Counted from the first letter of the stretch, positions 16,681-24,705 are shown. The stretch: DNA of 25,256 nucleotides from an uncultured Oscillospiraceae bacterium (GCA_900759385.1 CAAEUZ010000030.1:1-25256), one strand, 5' to 3'. The notes: generated by a model from the sequence alone, not told the origin. Numbers and translations are program-made.

Positions 16681-18726
16681 CTAGGCCAGATTGGCCTCCT
16701 TGCGCTTTTTAATGGCCCTCATGCCGACCGTCAGAGCGGCGAGGATGACGAAGCCGGCGATATCCGTCTCAATGCCGGGGACGAGCAGCAGCAGGCCGCC
16801 GGCCATGAAGGCGACGCGGAACAGGACGTTGAGCTTGACATAGAGGAAGCCGTTCATGGCGACCGCCACGCCGAACATGCCGAGGACAGCGGTTATGCAG
16901 ATAAGGATGATATCCCCCACGCTGGCACCGATAAAGAGCATCTGCGGACTCATCGCGAACACGTATGGCACGATAAACGCGCCTATTGCAAGTTTTGTCG
17001 CCTGTACACCCGTCTTCATCGGGTTGCTCTTGGCGATGGCGCTGCCGGCGTAGGCCGCGAGGGCGACCGGCGGAGTGATGTCGGCGACTATGCCGAAATA
17101 GAACACGAAGAAGTGCGCTGCGACCAGGTCCACGCCCAGCTCCACCAGGATGGGGGCGCAGGTGGTGGCCATGATGCAGTAGTTGGCGGTGGTGGGCACG
17201 CCCATGCCGAGGATGATGCAGCAGATCATGGTGAGCACGAGGCCGATCATGACATTGCCGCCGCTGAGATTGATGACGGCGCTGATGAGCCTGCTGCCCA
17301 GACCGGTGACGGTGATGCAGCCGGCGATTATGCCCGCGATGCCGCAGGCGACGGCGACGGTTATGGTGCCGCGCGCGCCGGCAGCCATGGCCTCGAAGAA
17401 GCGCTTGGGCGTGATGCGGTTGTCCTTGTCAAAGAGGCTGGCGACTATCGCCACGATGATGGCGATGGAAGCGCTGACCTGGATGGTGTTGGTGTTGGAG
17501 GTGACGAGGTAGACCAGGATGACCAGCGGGGCCAGCAGGTAGACCTTCTTTATGAGCTGGGAGAACCTGGGCAGCTCGCTGCGGGGGATGCCCTTGAGTC
17601 CGCTCTTCTTGGCCTCCAGGTGGACGGCGATGAAGATGCCGAGGAAGTAGAGCACGGCGGGCAGAATAGCGCGCACGGCGATCTCGCCGTAGGGCTCGTT
17701 TACATATTCGGTCATCAGGAAGGCCGCTGCGCCCATGATGGGGGGCATTATCTGGCCGCCGGTGGAGGCCGCAGCCTCGACGGCGCCGGCGAATTCCGGA
17801 CGGTAACCGGTCTTTTTCATCATGGGGATGGTGATGGAGCCGGAGCCGACCGTGTTGGCCACGGAGCTGCCGGATACCATGCCCTCAAGCGCGCTGGCCA
17901 CGACCGCGACCTTGGCGGGGCCGCCGGAGGCGGAACCGGCCACGGAGTTGGCCAGGTCTATGAAGAAGTTTGCTATGCCCGTCCGCTCCAGGAAGGCGCC
18001 GAAGATGATAAACACAACTATGAACTTGGCGCAGACGTTCACCGGCGTGGAGAGCACGCCCTGGGTGGAGTAGAACAGGCTGTGGATTACCGCGTTAAGA
18101 CTCTGGCCGCTGGCAAAGGTGTAAATCAGCAGCGCGCCCGCCACGCAGAGTATGGGCAGGCCCACGCAGCGGCGGCAGAGCTCCGCCAGCACCAGCAGGC
18201 CGATAATTCCGATGATGTTGTACGTCATGGTCATGCGTATGGGGCTGGTGAGCTCCACGCTGAGCGTATCATAGGTGAAGCAGTAGTAGAAGAACGCAGC
18301 CGCGCCCAGGACCATGAGCACAATGTCGTACCAGGGCAGGGAGTTTACCTTGACGTGCTTCTTGCTGGCCGGATAGGTGAGGAAGCCGAGCACGATTATG
18401 CAGCCCATAAACGCCGTCAGCCTTACCTCTATGGCGGCCCTGGTGGTCAGCGTGGAATAAATACAGTAGAGGGAGAACGCGGCCATAATGATGTCAACGA
18501 CTATCTTCTGCCAGCCCTCCCAGATGCGCGTGTTCGACTCGCGGTCGTACTTGCGCATGATGGCCTCGACGTCCTCCATGGTGCCGACGTCAGGGTCGCC
18601 CTCCGGCTCGTATGACGCGCCGTCGAAGCCCTTGACGTGCGGCTCCTCGTAGTGCGGCTGGACGGGGTTCCCCGTGTCCGTCACGTTGTCACCGAGCATT
18701 CTCTTTTTCTCTTCTGACAATGTCAT
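16681..18726 (-). CDS. TRAP transporter permease, fused 4TM/12TM subunits
   Basis: This 681-residue membrane protein fuses the small (DctQ-like) and large (DctM-like) TRAP permease parts, as is usual for systems that use a TAXI binding protein. After a hydrophilic cytoplasmic N-terminus of about 70 residues come roughly 16 hydrophobic helices. Conserved patches include GAFLERTGIANFFIDLANSVAG, SGSSVANTVGSGSITIPMMKK, AAASTGGQIMPPIMGAAAFLM and GMGVPTTANYCIMA. These systems import small organic anions by sodium- or proton-driven secondary transport; the substrate is not determinable here. The ATG at 18726 has GAGGAGG very close upstream, and the in-frame TTG two codons later is better spaced, so the exact start is uncertain by two residues. 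It follows the TAXI gene by 69 bp. Confidence 0.96.
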   Translation of the reverse strand: MTLSEEKKRMLGDNVTDTGNPVQPHYEEPHVKGFDGASYEPEGDPDVGTMEDVEAIMRKYDRESNTRIWEGWQKIVVDIIMAAFSLYCIYSTLTTRAAIEVRLTAFMGCIIVLGFLTYPASKKHVKVNSLPWYDIVLMVLGAAAFFYYCFTYDTLSVELTSPIRMTMTYNIIGIIGLLVLAELCRRCVGLPILCVAGALLIYTFASGQSLNAVIHSLFYSTQGVLSTPVNVCAKFIVVFIIFGAFLERTGIANFFIDLANSVAGSASGGPAKVAVVASALEGMVSGSSVANTVGSGSITIPMMKKTGYRPEFAGAVEAAASTGGQIMPPIMGAAAFLMTEYVNEPYGEIAVRAILPAVLYFLGIFIAVHLEAKKSGLKGIPRSELPRFSQLIKKVYLLAPLVILVYLVTSNTNTIQVSASIAIIVAIVASLFDKDNRITPKRFFEAMAAGARGTITVAVACGIAGIIAGCITVTGLGSRLISAVINLSGGNVMIGLVLTMICCIILGMGVPTTANYCIMATTCAPILVELGVDLVAAHFFVFYFGIVADITPPVALAAYAGSAIAKSNPMKTGVQATKLAIGAFIVPYVFAMSPQMLFIGASVGDIILICITAVLGMFGVAVAMNGFLYVKLNVLFRVAFMAGGLLLLVPGIETDIAGFVILAALTVGMRAIKKRKEANLA

Positions 18727-18742
18727 TCCTCCTCAGCGAAAG

Positions 18743-18769
18743 CCGCGGCGCCCTGGCTGGGCGCCGCGG
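18743..18769 (-). promoter_or_regulatory. GC-rich intercistronic hairpin between TAXI and TRAP permease genes
   Basis: A perfect 11-bp all-GC inverted repeat (CCGCGGCGCCC at 18743-18753, complement at 18759-18769) with a 5-nt loop sits in the 69-bp gap. No T-run follows it on the minus strand (CTTTCGCTG), so it is not a standard terminator. It likely protects the 3' end of the binding-protein mRNA or partly halts transcription, giving more binding protein than permease. The structure is seen; the role is inferred from similar uptake operons. Confidence 0.75.
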
Positions 18770-18795
18770 ACGAACGCATTATTTAATTACTTGTC

Positions 18796-19818
18796 TCAGG
18801 CAGTGGGAACAGTGAAGCCCTGCTCCTCAAAGTAGCGGGCCGCGCCCTCGTTATAGGGCACGTCGGTGATGGAGGCGCCGAACTCGAGGTCGAGCTCCGC
18901 AGCCTTGATGTGGCTGATCTTGTCCGCGTTCTGGAAGAGCGTGTAGACGATGGTGTAGGCCACGTCGGGGTCGAGGTCGGCACGGCCGATCAGCACGGCG
19001 CTGATGGCGACGGTGGTGCAGTCGTTGGCGGTGCCGTAGGTGTCGGCGCTGATGGTGTAGGCGCTGTAGTAGGGGCTGGTCTCGATGAGGGCGTCAATGT
19101 GCTCCTGGTCAAGGCTGACGAGGTAGACGTCCTGGGTGGTGGCCAGCTGGGTGATGGAGGTGGTGGGGGCGCCGGCCACGATGAAGGCGGCGTCAATGCG
19201 GCCGTCCTGCAGGCTCTCGACGCTGTCGTCGAAGTTCTGGAAGATGGGGTCGATGTCGCTCTCGGCCAGGCCGTAAGCGCCGAGGACGTCGATGGCGTTG
19301 AAGTACACGCCGGAGCCGCGGGCGCCGATGGAGACGGTCTTGCCCTCCAGGTCGGCGACGGTTTCAATGCTGGGGTCGAGGGTGACTATCTGCACCTGCT
19401 CCATGTAGAGCGCGGCGAGGGTGGTGAAGCCGGTGACAGCCTCGGTGAAGAGGTTGGTGCCGCCGTAGGCGTAGCTCATGACGTCGGACTGGACGAAGCC
19501 GAGGTCGTACTCACCGGCATCGACCATCTCAATGTTGGCCTGGGAGCCGGCGGTGGACACGGCGGTGATGGTCACGCCGGTGTTGTTGGATATGTAGGTG
19601 CCGAAGGTGCTGCCGAAGCCGTAATAGGTTCCGGTAGTGCTGCCGGTGCCGAAGTCAAGGTTGGCAGAGGCCTCGACGTCGGGGACGTCGGCCGGGCCCG
19701 TGCTGACAGCCTCGGTGGCTTCCGGGGTGGGGGTGGCGGTGGTTTCGCCCTCGCCGCAGGCGGCAAGCACGAAGACCATTACGAGCGTCAGTGCGAGCGC
19801 AAGAAATCTCTTCTTCAT
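18796..19818 (-). CDS. TAXI family TRAP transporter solute-binding lipoprotein
   Basis: This 340-residue lipoprotein has a clear signal peptide (MKKRFLALALTLVMVFVLAAC, lipobox L-A-A-C, Cys21), a Thr/Pro/Glu-rich linker to about residue 50, then a TAXI-type binding domain. Landmarks are FGTGSTTGTYYGFGSTFGTYI, VSTAGSQANIEMVDAGEYDLGFVQSD, LEGKTVSIGARGSGVYFNAIDVLGAYGL and the substrate-lobe segment LQDGRIDAAFIVAGAPTTSI. It should be tethered outside the membrane to capture ligand for the downstream permease. The ATG is preceded by GGGAGGAAACAAA and about 70 nt of leader follow a good promoter at 19884-19912. Ligands of TAXI proteins are often glutamate or other dicarboxylates, but nothing here identifies one. 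Confidence 0.95.
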   Translation of the reverse strand: MKKRFLALALTLVMVFVLAACGEGETTATPTPEATEAVSTGPADVPDVEASANLDFGTGSTTGTYYGFGSTFGTYISNNTGVTITAVSTAGSQANIEMVDAGEYDLGFVQSDVMSYAYGGTNLFTEAVTGFTTLAALYMEQVQIVTLDPSIETVADLEGKTVSIGARGSGVYFNAIDVLGAYGLAESDIDPIFQNFDDSVESLQDGRIDAAFIVAGAPTTSITQLATTQDVYLVSLDQEHIDALIETSPYYSAYTISADTYGTANDCTTVAISAVLIGRADLDPDVAYTIVYTLFQNADKISHIKAAELDLEFGASITDVPYNEGAARYFEEQGFTVPTA

Positions 19819-19883
19819 TTTGTTTCCTCCCTATGAATCATTGCTTTTGCAGTTTTTCAACTCACAAAATTCATTGCTGTACC

Positions 19884-19912
19884 AGTATAACCCGTTTCCG
19901 CCCGGATTTCAA
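19884..19912 (-). promoter_or_regulatory. Promoter of the TAXI-TRAP operon
   Basis: On the minus strand TTGAAA (19907-19912) and TATACT (19884-19889) are separated by 17 bp, each matching five of six consensus bases. It lies between the LysR gene and the TAXI gene, so the transporter has its own start. A short dyad ATAG-G-CTAT (19912-19920) touches the -35 element and is a candidate LysR contact; that part is weak. Confidence 0.8.
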
Positions 19913-19959
19913 TAGGCTATATAAAATAAAAGTGGGTTAGCTCTGCAAAATCCTGCTTT

Positions 19960-20841
19960 TCATGATTCAAAATTGGCCTTCACCCACTCGCAGGCGCTCT
20001 CCGCGAAGCGCCGTGTGGCCGGTCCGGCCCTGTCCGCGTCCGGGAGACACAGCCCGATCATACGGCTCGCCGGCGGGTCCAGAGGCAGGCAGCGCACGCC
20101 CTCGCTGCGGCTGCGCAGCAGCAGTTCCGGCATGATACTCACGCCCAGGCCGCACTCCACCATGGCTATGACGGCGTAGTCGTCCTTGGTGGTGTATTTT
20201 ATCTGCGGCGTGACACCCGCGCACTCCAGGGCGCTGCGCGCGTCGCGGTCGCTCGTCTCCAGAAGGCCGATAAAGGTCTCGCGCCCCAGCTCGGCCACGG
20301 GGAAGGCGCCGGCGCCGGCCAGGGGGTGGTCCGCCGGCACCACAGCCAGGAGCCGGTCCTCGAGCAGGGGCGTTATCACGCCCTTTATCTGCGTGGGCAG
20401 GGGCACGAAACCGAGGTCCGCGCTCCCGTCGGTGAGCCACTGCTCCACGTCGTGGTAGTCGCCGCTCATCAGCTTCAGCTCCACGTTGGGGTACTCGGCC
20501 TGGAATGACGCGATGATCCCCGGCAGCCAGTGCACACCCACGCTCGTGAACGTGCCGATGCGCACGGTGCCGCGGTCGAGGCCGCGGATGGCGCTCGCGG
20601 TCTGCTCCAGCTGCTCCTGGGAGGAGAGGATGCCGCGTATGGCCGGGATCACCCGCTCCCCGTCCGCGGTGGGATACGCGCCGGAGCGCGAGCGCCGGAG
20701 CAGGGCGAAGCCCAGCTCGCCCTCCAGCGAGCTTATCATGTGCGACACCGCGCTCTGCGTCACGCCCAGGCTCTCCGCCGCGCGGGTGATGCTCCTGAGC
20801 TCCACGGTGCGCATGAACGCCTCATACTTGTTCACCGGCAT
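19960..20841 (-). CDS. LysR family transcriptional regulator
   Basis: The 293-residue product has the standard LysR layout: a winged helix-turn-helix at 1-60 (MPVNKYEAFMRTVELRSITRAAE, then SLGVTQSAVSHMISSLEGELG as the HTH and GYPTADGE-like SGAYPTADGER wing) and a two-lobed effector domain from about 90 to 290 (GTVRIGTFTSVGVHWLPGIIASFQAEYPNVEL at its start, GLGVSIMPELLL near the end). It probably responds to a small molecule and controls the downstream TAXI-TRAP operon. Unusually for LysR, it is in the same direction as, not divergent from, its presumed target. The ATG has GGGAGGTG nine bases upstream. It begins 33 bp after the DUF2804 gene with no terminator between, so it may also be transcribed from the dnaD operon. 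Confidence 0.94.
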   Translation of the reverse strand: MPVNKYEAFMRTVELRSITRAAESLGVTQSAVSHMISSLEGELGFALLRRSRSGAYPTADGERVIPAIRGILSSQEQLEQTASAIRGLDRGTVRIGTFTSVGVHWLPGIIASFQAEYPNVELKLMSGDYHDVEQWLTDGSADLGFVPLPTQIKGVITPLLEDRLLAVVPADHPLAGAGAFPVAELGRETFIGLLETSDRDARSALECAGVTPQIKYTTKDDYAVIAMVECGLGVSIMPELLLRSRSEGVRCLPLDPPASRMIGLCLPDADRAGPATRRFAESACEWVKANFES

Positions 20842-20874
20842 GGCCGTACACCTCCCGCCAAAAATATACCCGCC

Positions 20875-21906
20875 TCACCACTTGTTCACGACGCGCTCGG
20901 CAAAGCCGGGGAAGTCGCGCACGCGTATCTTCCTGCCGTTGTCCAGCACGGCCGCGCCGGTGAACAGGCCGAAGACCTGGTGCTGCTCGCTCTTGAGCAG
21001 CTTGGCGTCGATGTCCGCGCTGCGGTCGAGCACGGGCCTGAAGTCCATCTCAAAGCGGTTGTCGTCGCTGGTGAAGGTCCAGGGGCTCATATAGTCGTAC
21101 TGCCCGGCCCGCCGCGGTATATTGAAGCTCACGCGGGAGAGCTTGTGCAGCTTCCCGCCGCAGAAGAGCGCGTTTTCGGTCGCGGCCGAGGTGTCGCCGA
21201 AGCCGTAGCCTATATTGAAGCCGAAGGGAACCCCCTCCGCCTCGCCCGAGGCGCTGCCCCAGTACCAGGTGTTGCTGTACGTCCAGACGCCGCGGCCCCA
21301 GTCGAGCACGGCGAAGGCCGTGTCCGGCTCGAAGCTGTACTGGCGCCCGCGCACCGTGACACTGCCCGAGGCACGCATGCAGTTGATTTTCTGGTTGTAG
21401 TAGAAGTGCGCCTTCTTGCGGAAGGGCGTGCACATGACTATGCTCTCTTCCGGCTCGTCCGTCAGCACGATGTCGCCGCGTATGGGCAGGCTGCCGTAGA
21501 AGTTGTCCACGCTGAAGCTGAGCTTGCGCCCGCCGACTATGTGCCGGAAGGAGATCTCGTAGCCGCGCCCGGAGACGGACACGTCGCCCGCCGCCGAGCT
21601 CTCCGGCATGGCGCGCCGGCCCAGCGGCATGACGCTCATGGGCGAGACCGTCTGCTGCCAGAGGTTCTCAAGGTCCAGGAAGCTGACGGAGTCCATGCCC
21701 ATATAGCCGTTGTCGGCCACCGTGAGCGCAACGGCGAAGCGGCCGTTGCTCACCAGGTAGTAGTCCCACTCCTTTATGCGCAGAGGGCCGGCCTTGATGG
21801 CCTTGCGCGAGTACACGGGCAGGAGCCGCCGCGCAAAGCCGGGCTCGGCTATGTTCCCGTTCGCGTCCAGCAGGGGCCGGGCGCGCCTGATCTCGTGCTG
21901 TATCAA
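20875..21906 (-). CDS. DUF2804 domain protein
   Basis: The 343-residue product resembles the DUF2804 family of soluble beta-rich proteins with a distant likeness to lipocalin or hydroxyneurosporene synthase/CrtC-type folds. The pattern includes IKEWDYYLVSNGRFAVALTVADNGYMG early on, and FDVLDWGRGVWTYSNTWYWGSA-type sequence (seen as AVLDWGRGVWTYSNTWYWGSASG) with FGFNIGYGFGDTSAATENALF after it. There is no signal peptide or membrane segment. I base the family on these W-G-R-G and N-x-G-Y-G-F-G-D motifs from memory. The start is TTG, overlapping the loader stop codon (TTGA), with AAGGAGGG upstream. The family's function is not known to me. Confidence 0.85.
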   Translation of the reverse strand: MIQHEIRRARPLLDANGNIAEPGFARRLLPVYSRKAIKAGPLRIKEWDYYLVSNGRFAVALTVADNGYMGMDSVSFLDLENLWQQTVSPMSVMPLGRRAMPESSAAGDVSVSGRGYEISFRHIVGGRKLSFSVDNFYGSLPIRGDIVLTDEPEESIVMCTPFRKKAHFYYNQKINCMRASGSVTVRGRQYSFEPDTAFAVLDWGRGVWTYSNTWYWGSASGEAEGVPFGFNIGYGFGDTSAATENALFCGGKLHKLSRVSFNIPRRAGQYDYMSPWTFTSDDNRFEMDFRPVLDRSADIDAKLLKSEQHQVFGLFTGAAVLDNGRKIRVRDFPGFAERVVNKW

Positions 21907-22907
21907 ACCAAGCCCTCCTTTTTGAGCCGGCGTATATCGCTGCCCGCAAATATCAGGGTTTCAAATTCACCCGCCAGGCGTGAGGCGATCTGCCCGCCGT
22001 AGCGCCGCTCGATCTCGCCCTCGCCCATATTCGTGGAGATTATCGTCTGGCGCGACTCGGTCAGCCGCGTGTTCACCAGCTGGTAGAGCGCGGAGACGGT
22101 AAAGCTCGTCGTCATCTCCGTGCCCAGGTCGTCGAGTATCATGAGGTCGCAGCTGAGGTATTCGCGCACCTTCGCCGCGGAGGCGTCCGCCTCGGCCGCA
22201 TCGCGGGAGAAGCGCTGCGTCTCGAACTCGCCCAGGGCCCGGGGCGCGCTCTCGTAGGCCACGGAAAAGCCGCGCGCGGCCACCTCCCGCGCCACGCAGG
22301 CCGAGAGGAACGTCTTGCCCAGGCCGGGCCCGCCACGGAAAATGAGGCTCGGCGAGGAGCGGGAGAAGCCCGCGGCATAGGTGCGGCAGGTATCGTAGAC
22401 CAGGCGCATTGCCTCCCGCGGCGAGACGCCCAGGGCCGGGTCGGTCTCCGTGCCGTAGTAGTCGAGACGGAAGGCGTCGAAGCGCTCCCCGTCATCCCTG
22501 AGCAGCCCGCTCAGCTCGCGGGTGAGTTCGGCGTTGTACTCTCGCCGGAGGCACTCGCACATGCCCTCGGGCGTGTATCCCGTATCGTGGCACCTGGGGC
22601 AGGCATATATCTCGTCGGTGTAGTTTTCCGGCAGGCCCGCCCGGGCAAGCAGCCCGGCCCGCTCGGCCTGGAGGCGGAGGTTTGCCTCCTTCAGGGCGGC
22701 TATTTTCTCCGCCGCGCCGTCCTCACGGCTGAAGGCCAGCGTGCACAGCTCCGCCATCTGGCGGCGCAGGGCGGAGTCTATGGCCCTGACGCGGGGGATC
22801 AGTTCATAGACGCGCTCCGTGCGACGGGCGGCCTCGGCGGCGTTATTCTCCCTCAGCTCCGCCAGGTGCTCCCGCGCCCTGGCCAGCACCACGCCGTTAT
22901 ATGCCAT
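21903..22907 (-). CDS. dnaC: DnaC/DnaI-like replicative helicase loader ATPase
   Basis: This 334-residue AAA+ protein probably loads the replicative helicase onto DNA at origins or stalled forks. The N-terminal helical region (1-95) is followed by a zinc-binding cluster (Cys103, Cys106, Cys117, Cys119; ACPRCHDTGYTPEGMCECL). The ATPase core has Walker A GGPGLGKT at 192-199, Walker B LMILDDLG at about 255-262, a sensor-like IISTNM, and the RYGGQIASRL arginine region. It resembles Bacillus DnaI more than IstB, because it has the zinc region and sits 17 bp downstream of a DnaD-like gene. The ATG is preceded by AGGTGAGGG. The last four bases overlap the start of the DUF2804 gene. Confidence 0.92.
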   Translation of the reverse strand: MAYNGVVLARAREHLAELRENNAAEAARRTERVYELIPRVRAIDSALRRQMAELCTLAFSREDGAAEKIAALKEANLRLQAERAGLLARAGLPENYTDEIYACPRCHDTGYTPEGMCECLRREYNAELTRELSGLLRDDGERFDAFRLDYYGTETDPALGVSPREAMRLVYDTCRTYAAGFSRSSPSLIFRGGPGLGKTFLSACVAREVAARGFSVAYESAPRALGEFETQRFSRDAAEADASAAKVREYLSCDLMILDDLGTEMTTSFTVSALYQLVNTRLTESRQTIISTNMGEGEIERRYGGQIASRLAGEFETLIFAGSDIRRLKKEGLV

Positions 22908-22924
22908 ATACCCTCACCTGCCTT

Positions 22925-23851
22925 TCAGCTGTTTCTCAGTTTGTCATAGAGCCGCTTCATGCGCTCTATATCCGTCGCCCCCGGCGTGCCGTCCCGGCGC
23001 GGCGGTGCGCTCTGCCTGCGCCTGGGCGCGTCGCCCTGCTCGATCTCCTCCGGGGTGAACAGGCCCTTTTCGTGCCAGGAACGGATGATCTTGTCCATAT
23101 AGCTCCACTTCAGCGAGCCGGTATTGGTGACCGTGCGGTCGTAGGCCAGCTCTATGGCCTCCACGCCGAAGCCCAGCGCAAACCAGCCCTCTATATACTT
23201 CCGCTCCGTGGGCGAGAGCTGCCGGTCGAGGATGCCGAAGGATCGCCGCAGCTGCTCCGTGCCCTCGCGCATCTCCTCACGCGAGCGGATATACTCCTCG
23301 GCCTGCTCCAGCGTCATGATCTCGCGGTTGACCCAGATATAGGCCTCCTTTTCTATCTGGCGCATGGTCGGCACCCGGCCGGGGCCGTAGCGGCGGCGGC
23401 ACTCCTCGGCGCAGTGGTGCAGCAGCACCATGATGACGTCCGTGGGCAGGCCCAGGTAGTCATAGATGCCGAAGAGCGTGCGCGTATCCGCGCCCGAGAG
23501 CGTGTGCCCCAGGACGCGCTCGCACTCCGCGAGCACGTCGCGGAAGCCGCTGTCCGCCTTTGTGCGCCGCACAATCTCGTCCGCAGTGTAGTCGGGCAGC
23601 TCGTCCGCCCCCGGCTCAAAGCTGCCGCCGGAGAGCAGGCCGAGATCCTTGAGCTTCTGCGCCGCGGCGCCGACGGCCTGCCTGGAGAGGCCCAGGGCGC
23701 GGCAGAGCTCGCCCGAGCTCGCGCTGCCCCGGCGCAGGAAGTATATGTATATAAGCGCGCAGTTCGCGTCGCCGCACCCGATGAGCTTGTCCGCATCCTG
23801 CGCGCTCATCGAGCACAGCTCCGAGCTGAGCCTGTAGCTCTTGTCGTCCAT
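22925..23851 (-). CDS. dnaD: DnaD domain primosome protein
   Basis: The 308-residue protein has a winged-helix N-domain (about 25-75, SSGELCRALGLSRQAVGAAAQKLKDLGLL) and two DnaB_2/DnaD-type domains: about 110-190 (VLGHTLSGADTRTLFGIYDYLGLPTDVIMVLL) and 207-270 (LSPTERKYIEGWFALGFGVEAIELAYDRTV, KWSYMDKIIRSW). A basic linker and C-terminal tail follow. DnaD proteins remodel DNA and help recruit helicase and loader during replication initiation in Firmicutes; placement before the loader gene supports that. The ATG at 23851 has AAGGAG well placed. The frame continues upstream to 23944, but that part runs through a palindromic element and is rejected. Confidence 0.92.
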   Translation of the reverse strand: MDDKSYRLSSELCSMSAQDADKLIGCGDANCALIYIYFLRRGSASSGELCRALGLSRQAVGAAAQKLKDLGLLSGGSFEPGADELPDYTADEIVRRTKADSGFRDVLAECERVLGHTLSGADTRTLFGIYDYLGLPTDVIMVLLHHCAEECRRRYGPGRVPTMRQIEKEAYIWVNREIMTLEQAEEYIRSREEMREGTEQLRRSFGILDRQLSPTERKYIEGWFALGFGVEAIELAYDRTVTNTGSLKWSYMDKIIRSWHEKGLFTPEEIEQGDAPRRRQSAPPRRDGTPGATDIERMKRLYDKLRNS

Positions 23852-23894
23852 AGTGGCTCCTTTTTTCGCCTTGACAGGCGGGGGACTTTTCCTC

Positions 23895-23937
23895 CTGAGG
23901 GGTTTCTTTTGGTTCTTGGCCAAAAGAAATCCCTCAG
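23895..23937. repeat. 18-bp palindromic element upstream of dnaD
   Basis: CTGAGGGGTTTCTTTTGG (23895-23912) and CCAAAAGAAATCCCTCAG (23920-23937) form an 18-bp stem with one G-T wobble and a 7-nt loop. It lies 44 bp upstream of the dnaD start codon. It has no T-run in the dnaD direction and no neighbouring plus-strand gene needing a terminator. The CCAAAAGAAA type of palindrome recurs in bacterial genomes as a dispersed element, but that is general memory. It also marks the left edge of the repeat-rich stretch. Confidence 0.7.
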
Positions 23938-24106
23938 ACTCCAAAGAAAAACCGCTTTTGGTGGGTGCGTTGGAACCTTATGTTGGCGGTATTGGCTGGG
24001 TGGTCATCCCTAAACAGTATACGTTCTTGAGCATCGCCGACCGCAGTTTGAGCCGCCAGCGCGGCTCGCCGCTGCCGGGTGCGGGTTGTTTGGGTCCTGG
24101 GTCTTT
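23938..24106. other. Intergenic stretch with no recognisable gene, left flank of the repeat island
   Basis: This 169-bp segment has mixed composition and no RBS-led reading frame, promoter or tRNA that I can support. The frames that cross it continue into the palindrome on one side and the degenerate repeats on the other, so they look accidental. Confidence 0.5.
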
Positions 24107-24520
24107 GCGTGGGCGGAATTATCATGCCAGATGCAGTCGTTTAGGCCCGTCTTCTCGCGTGGGCGCTTTTGTCCTGCCGGGTGCTGCTGCGGCTTCGCTG
24201 CCGGTGCGCGTTTGGGTGGCTGCGCCCTTTGGTTTTCGGCTTGGCGCTTGGCCTTCGGCTTGCGTGGGCGCGTTCGCCCAACCGGATGCCGCTGCGGCGG
24301 CTTCGCCGCCGGGCGCTTTGAGGTTGGCTGTGCCCTTCAGGCTTCGGCTGGGCGCATGGGGCGTTGCCTCGCGTTGGCCGTTTGACCCACTGGGTGCCGC
24401 CGGGGCACGCTGCAGTCGGCTGTGCCGCCTGGATTTCGGCCGGGATATACACCGTTTTGGCCCTCCGCTTTGCGTTGGCGGCACCTCGTATCGGTCCTGC
24501 GGCAGGGCCGGCCGATCAGG
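24107..24520 (+). repeat. Degenerate tandem GC-rich repeat array, left arm
   Basis: Starts beginning GCGTGGGCG or GCGTTGGC recur at 24107, 24157, 24262, 24371 and 24472. From 24157 they step by about 101-109 bp, with related half-steps near 24208 and 24313 (GCGTTTGGG, GCGCTTTGA). The two best units share a G-rich head, GGTGCTGCTGCGGC-like and GGATGCCGCTGCGGC-like cores, a hairpin (CGGCGGC-ttc-GCCGCCG at 24295-24311), and a GTTTGGGTGGCTG/TTGAGGTTGGCTG tail. Copies decay toward the right. Unit lengths are not a constant multiple of three, so this is not a repeated protein domain. Repeats and hairpin are seen by eye; the boundaries are approximate. Confidence 0.65.
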
Positions 24521-24632
24521 CCCTGGTTTGCAGGGCTTGTCCTGCCCGGCACGAATCATTTCGGGCCGCGCAGGCATGTTTATGGTTTCCGGGATTCATG
24601 GACTGGCCCTGGATGCCTGTTTTGCGCTGCGC

Positions 24633-24661
24633 ATTACAATATTGCGCCCAAACTATGTCAA
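24633..24661 (-). promoter_or_regulatory. Promoter-like sequence inside the repeat island, facing dnaD
   Basis: On the minus strand a perfect TTGACA (24656-24661) is 17 bp from TGTAAT (24633-24638). It lies in an AT-rich pocket between the two repeat arms. No coding region starts soon after it; the first gene downstream is dnaD, about 780 bp away. It is either the dnaD operon promoter with a long, structured leader, or the start of a noncoding transcript. Confidence 0.6.
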
Positions 24662-24705
24662 GCAGCGTTATTAGCACGGGACAAACGGCGCATTTCCCGT
24701 CGCCG

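Noticed and set aside
16651..18615. 654-codon plus-strand frame opposite the TRAP permease gene
   Set aside because: It is antisense to a well-supported membrane protein, with a His/Asp-rich translation typical of reversed GC-rich coding DNA.
23841..24674. 277-codon plus-strand frame running from the dnaD start through the left repeat arm
   Set aside because: It begins inside dnaD, crosses the palindrome and has no ribosome binding site. Repeat spacing varies without keeping frame, and the translation is a low-complexity Ala/Gly/Arg/Pro sequence.
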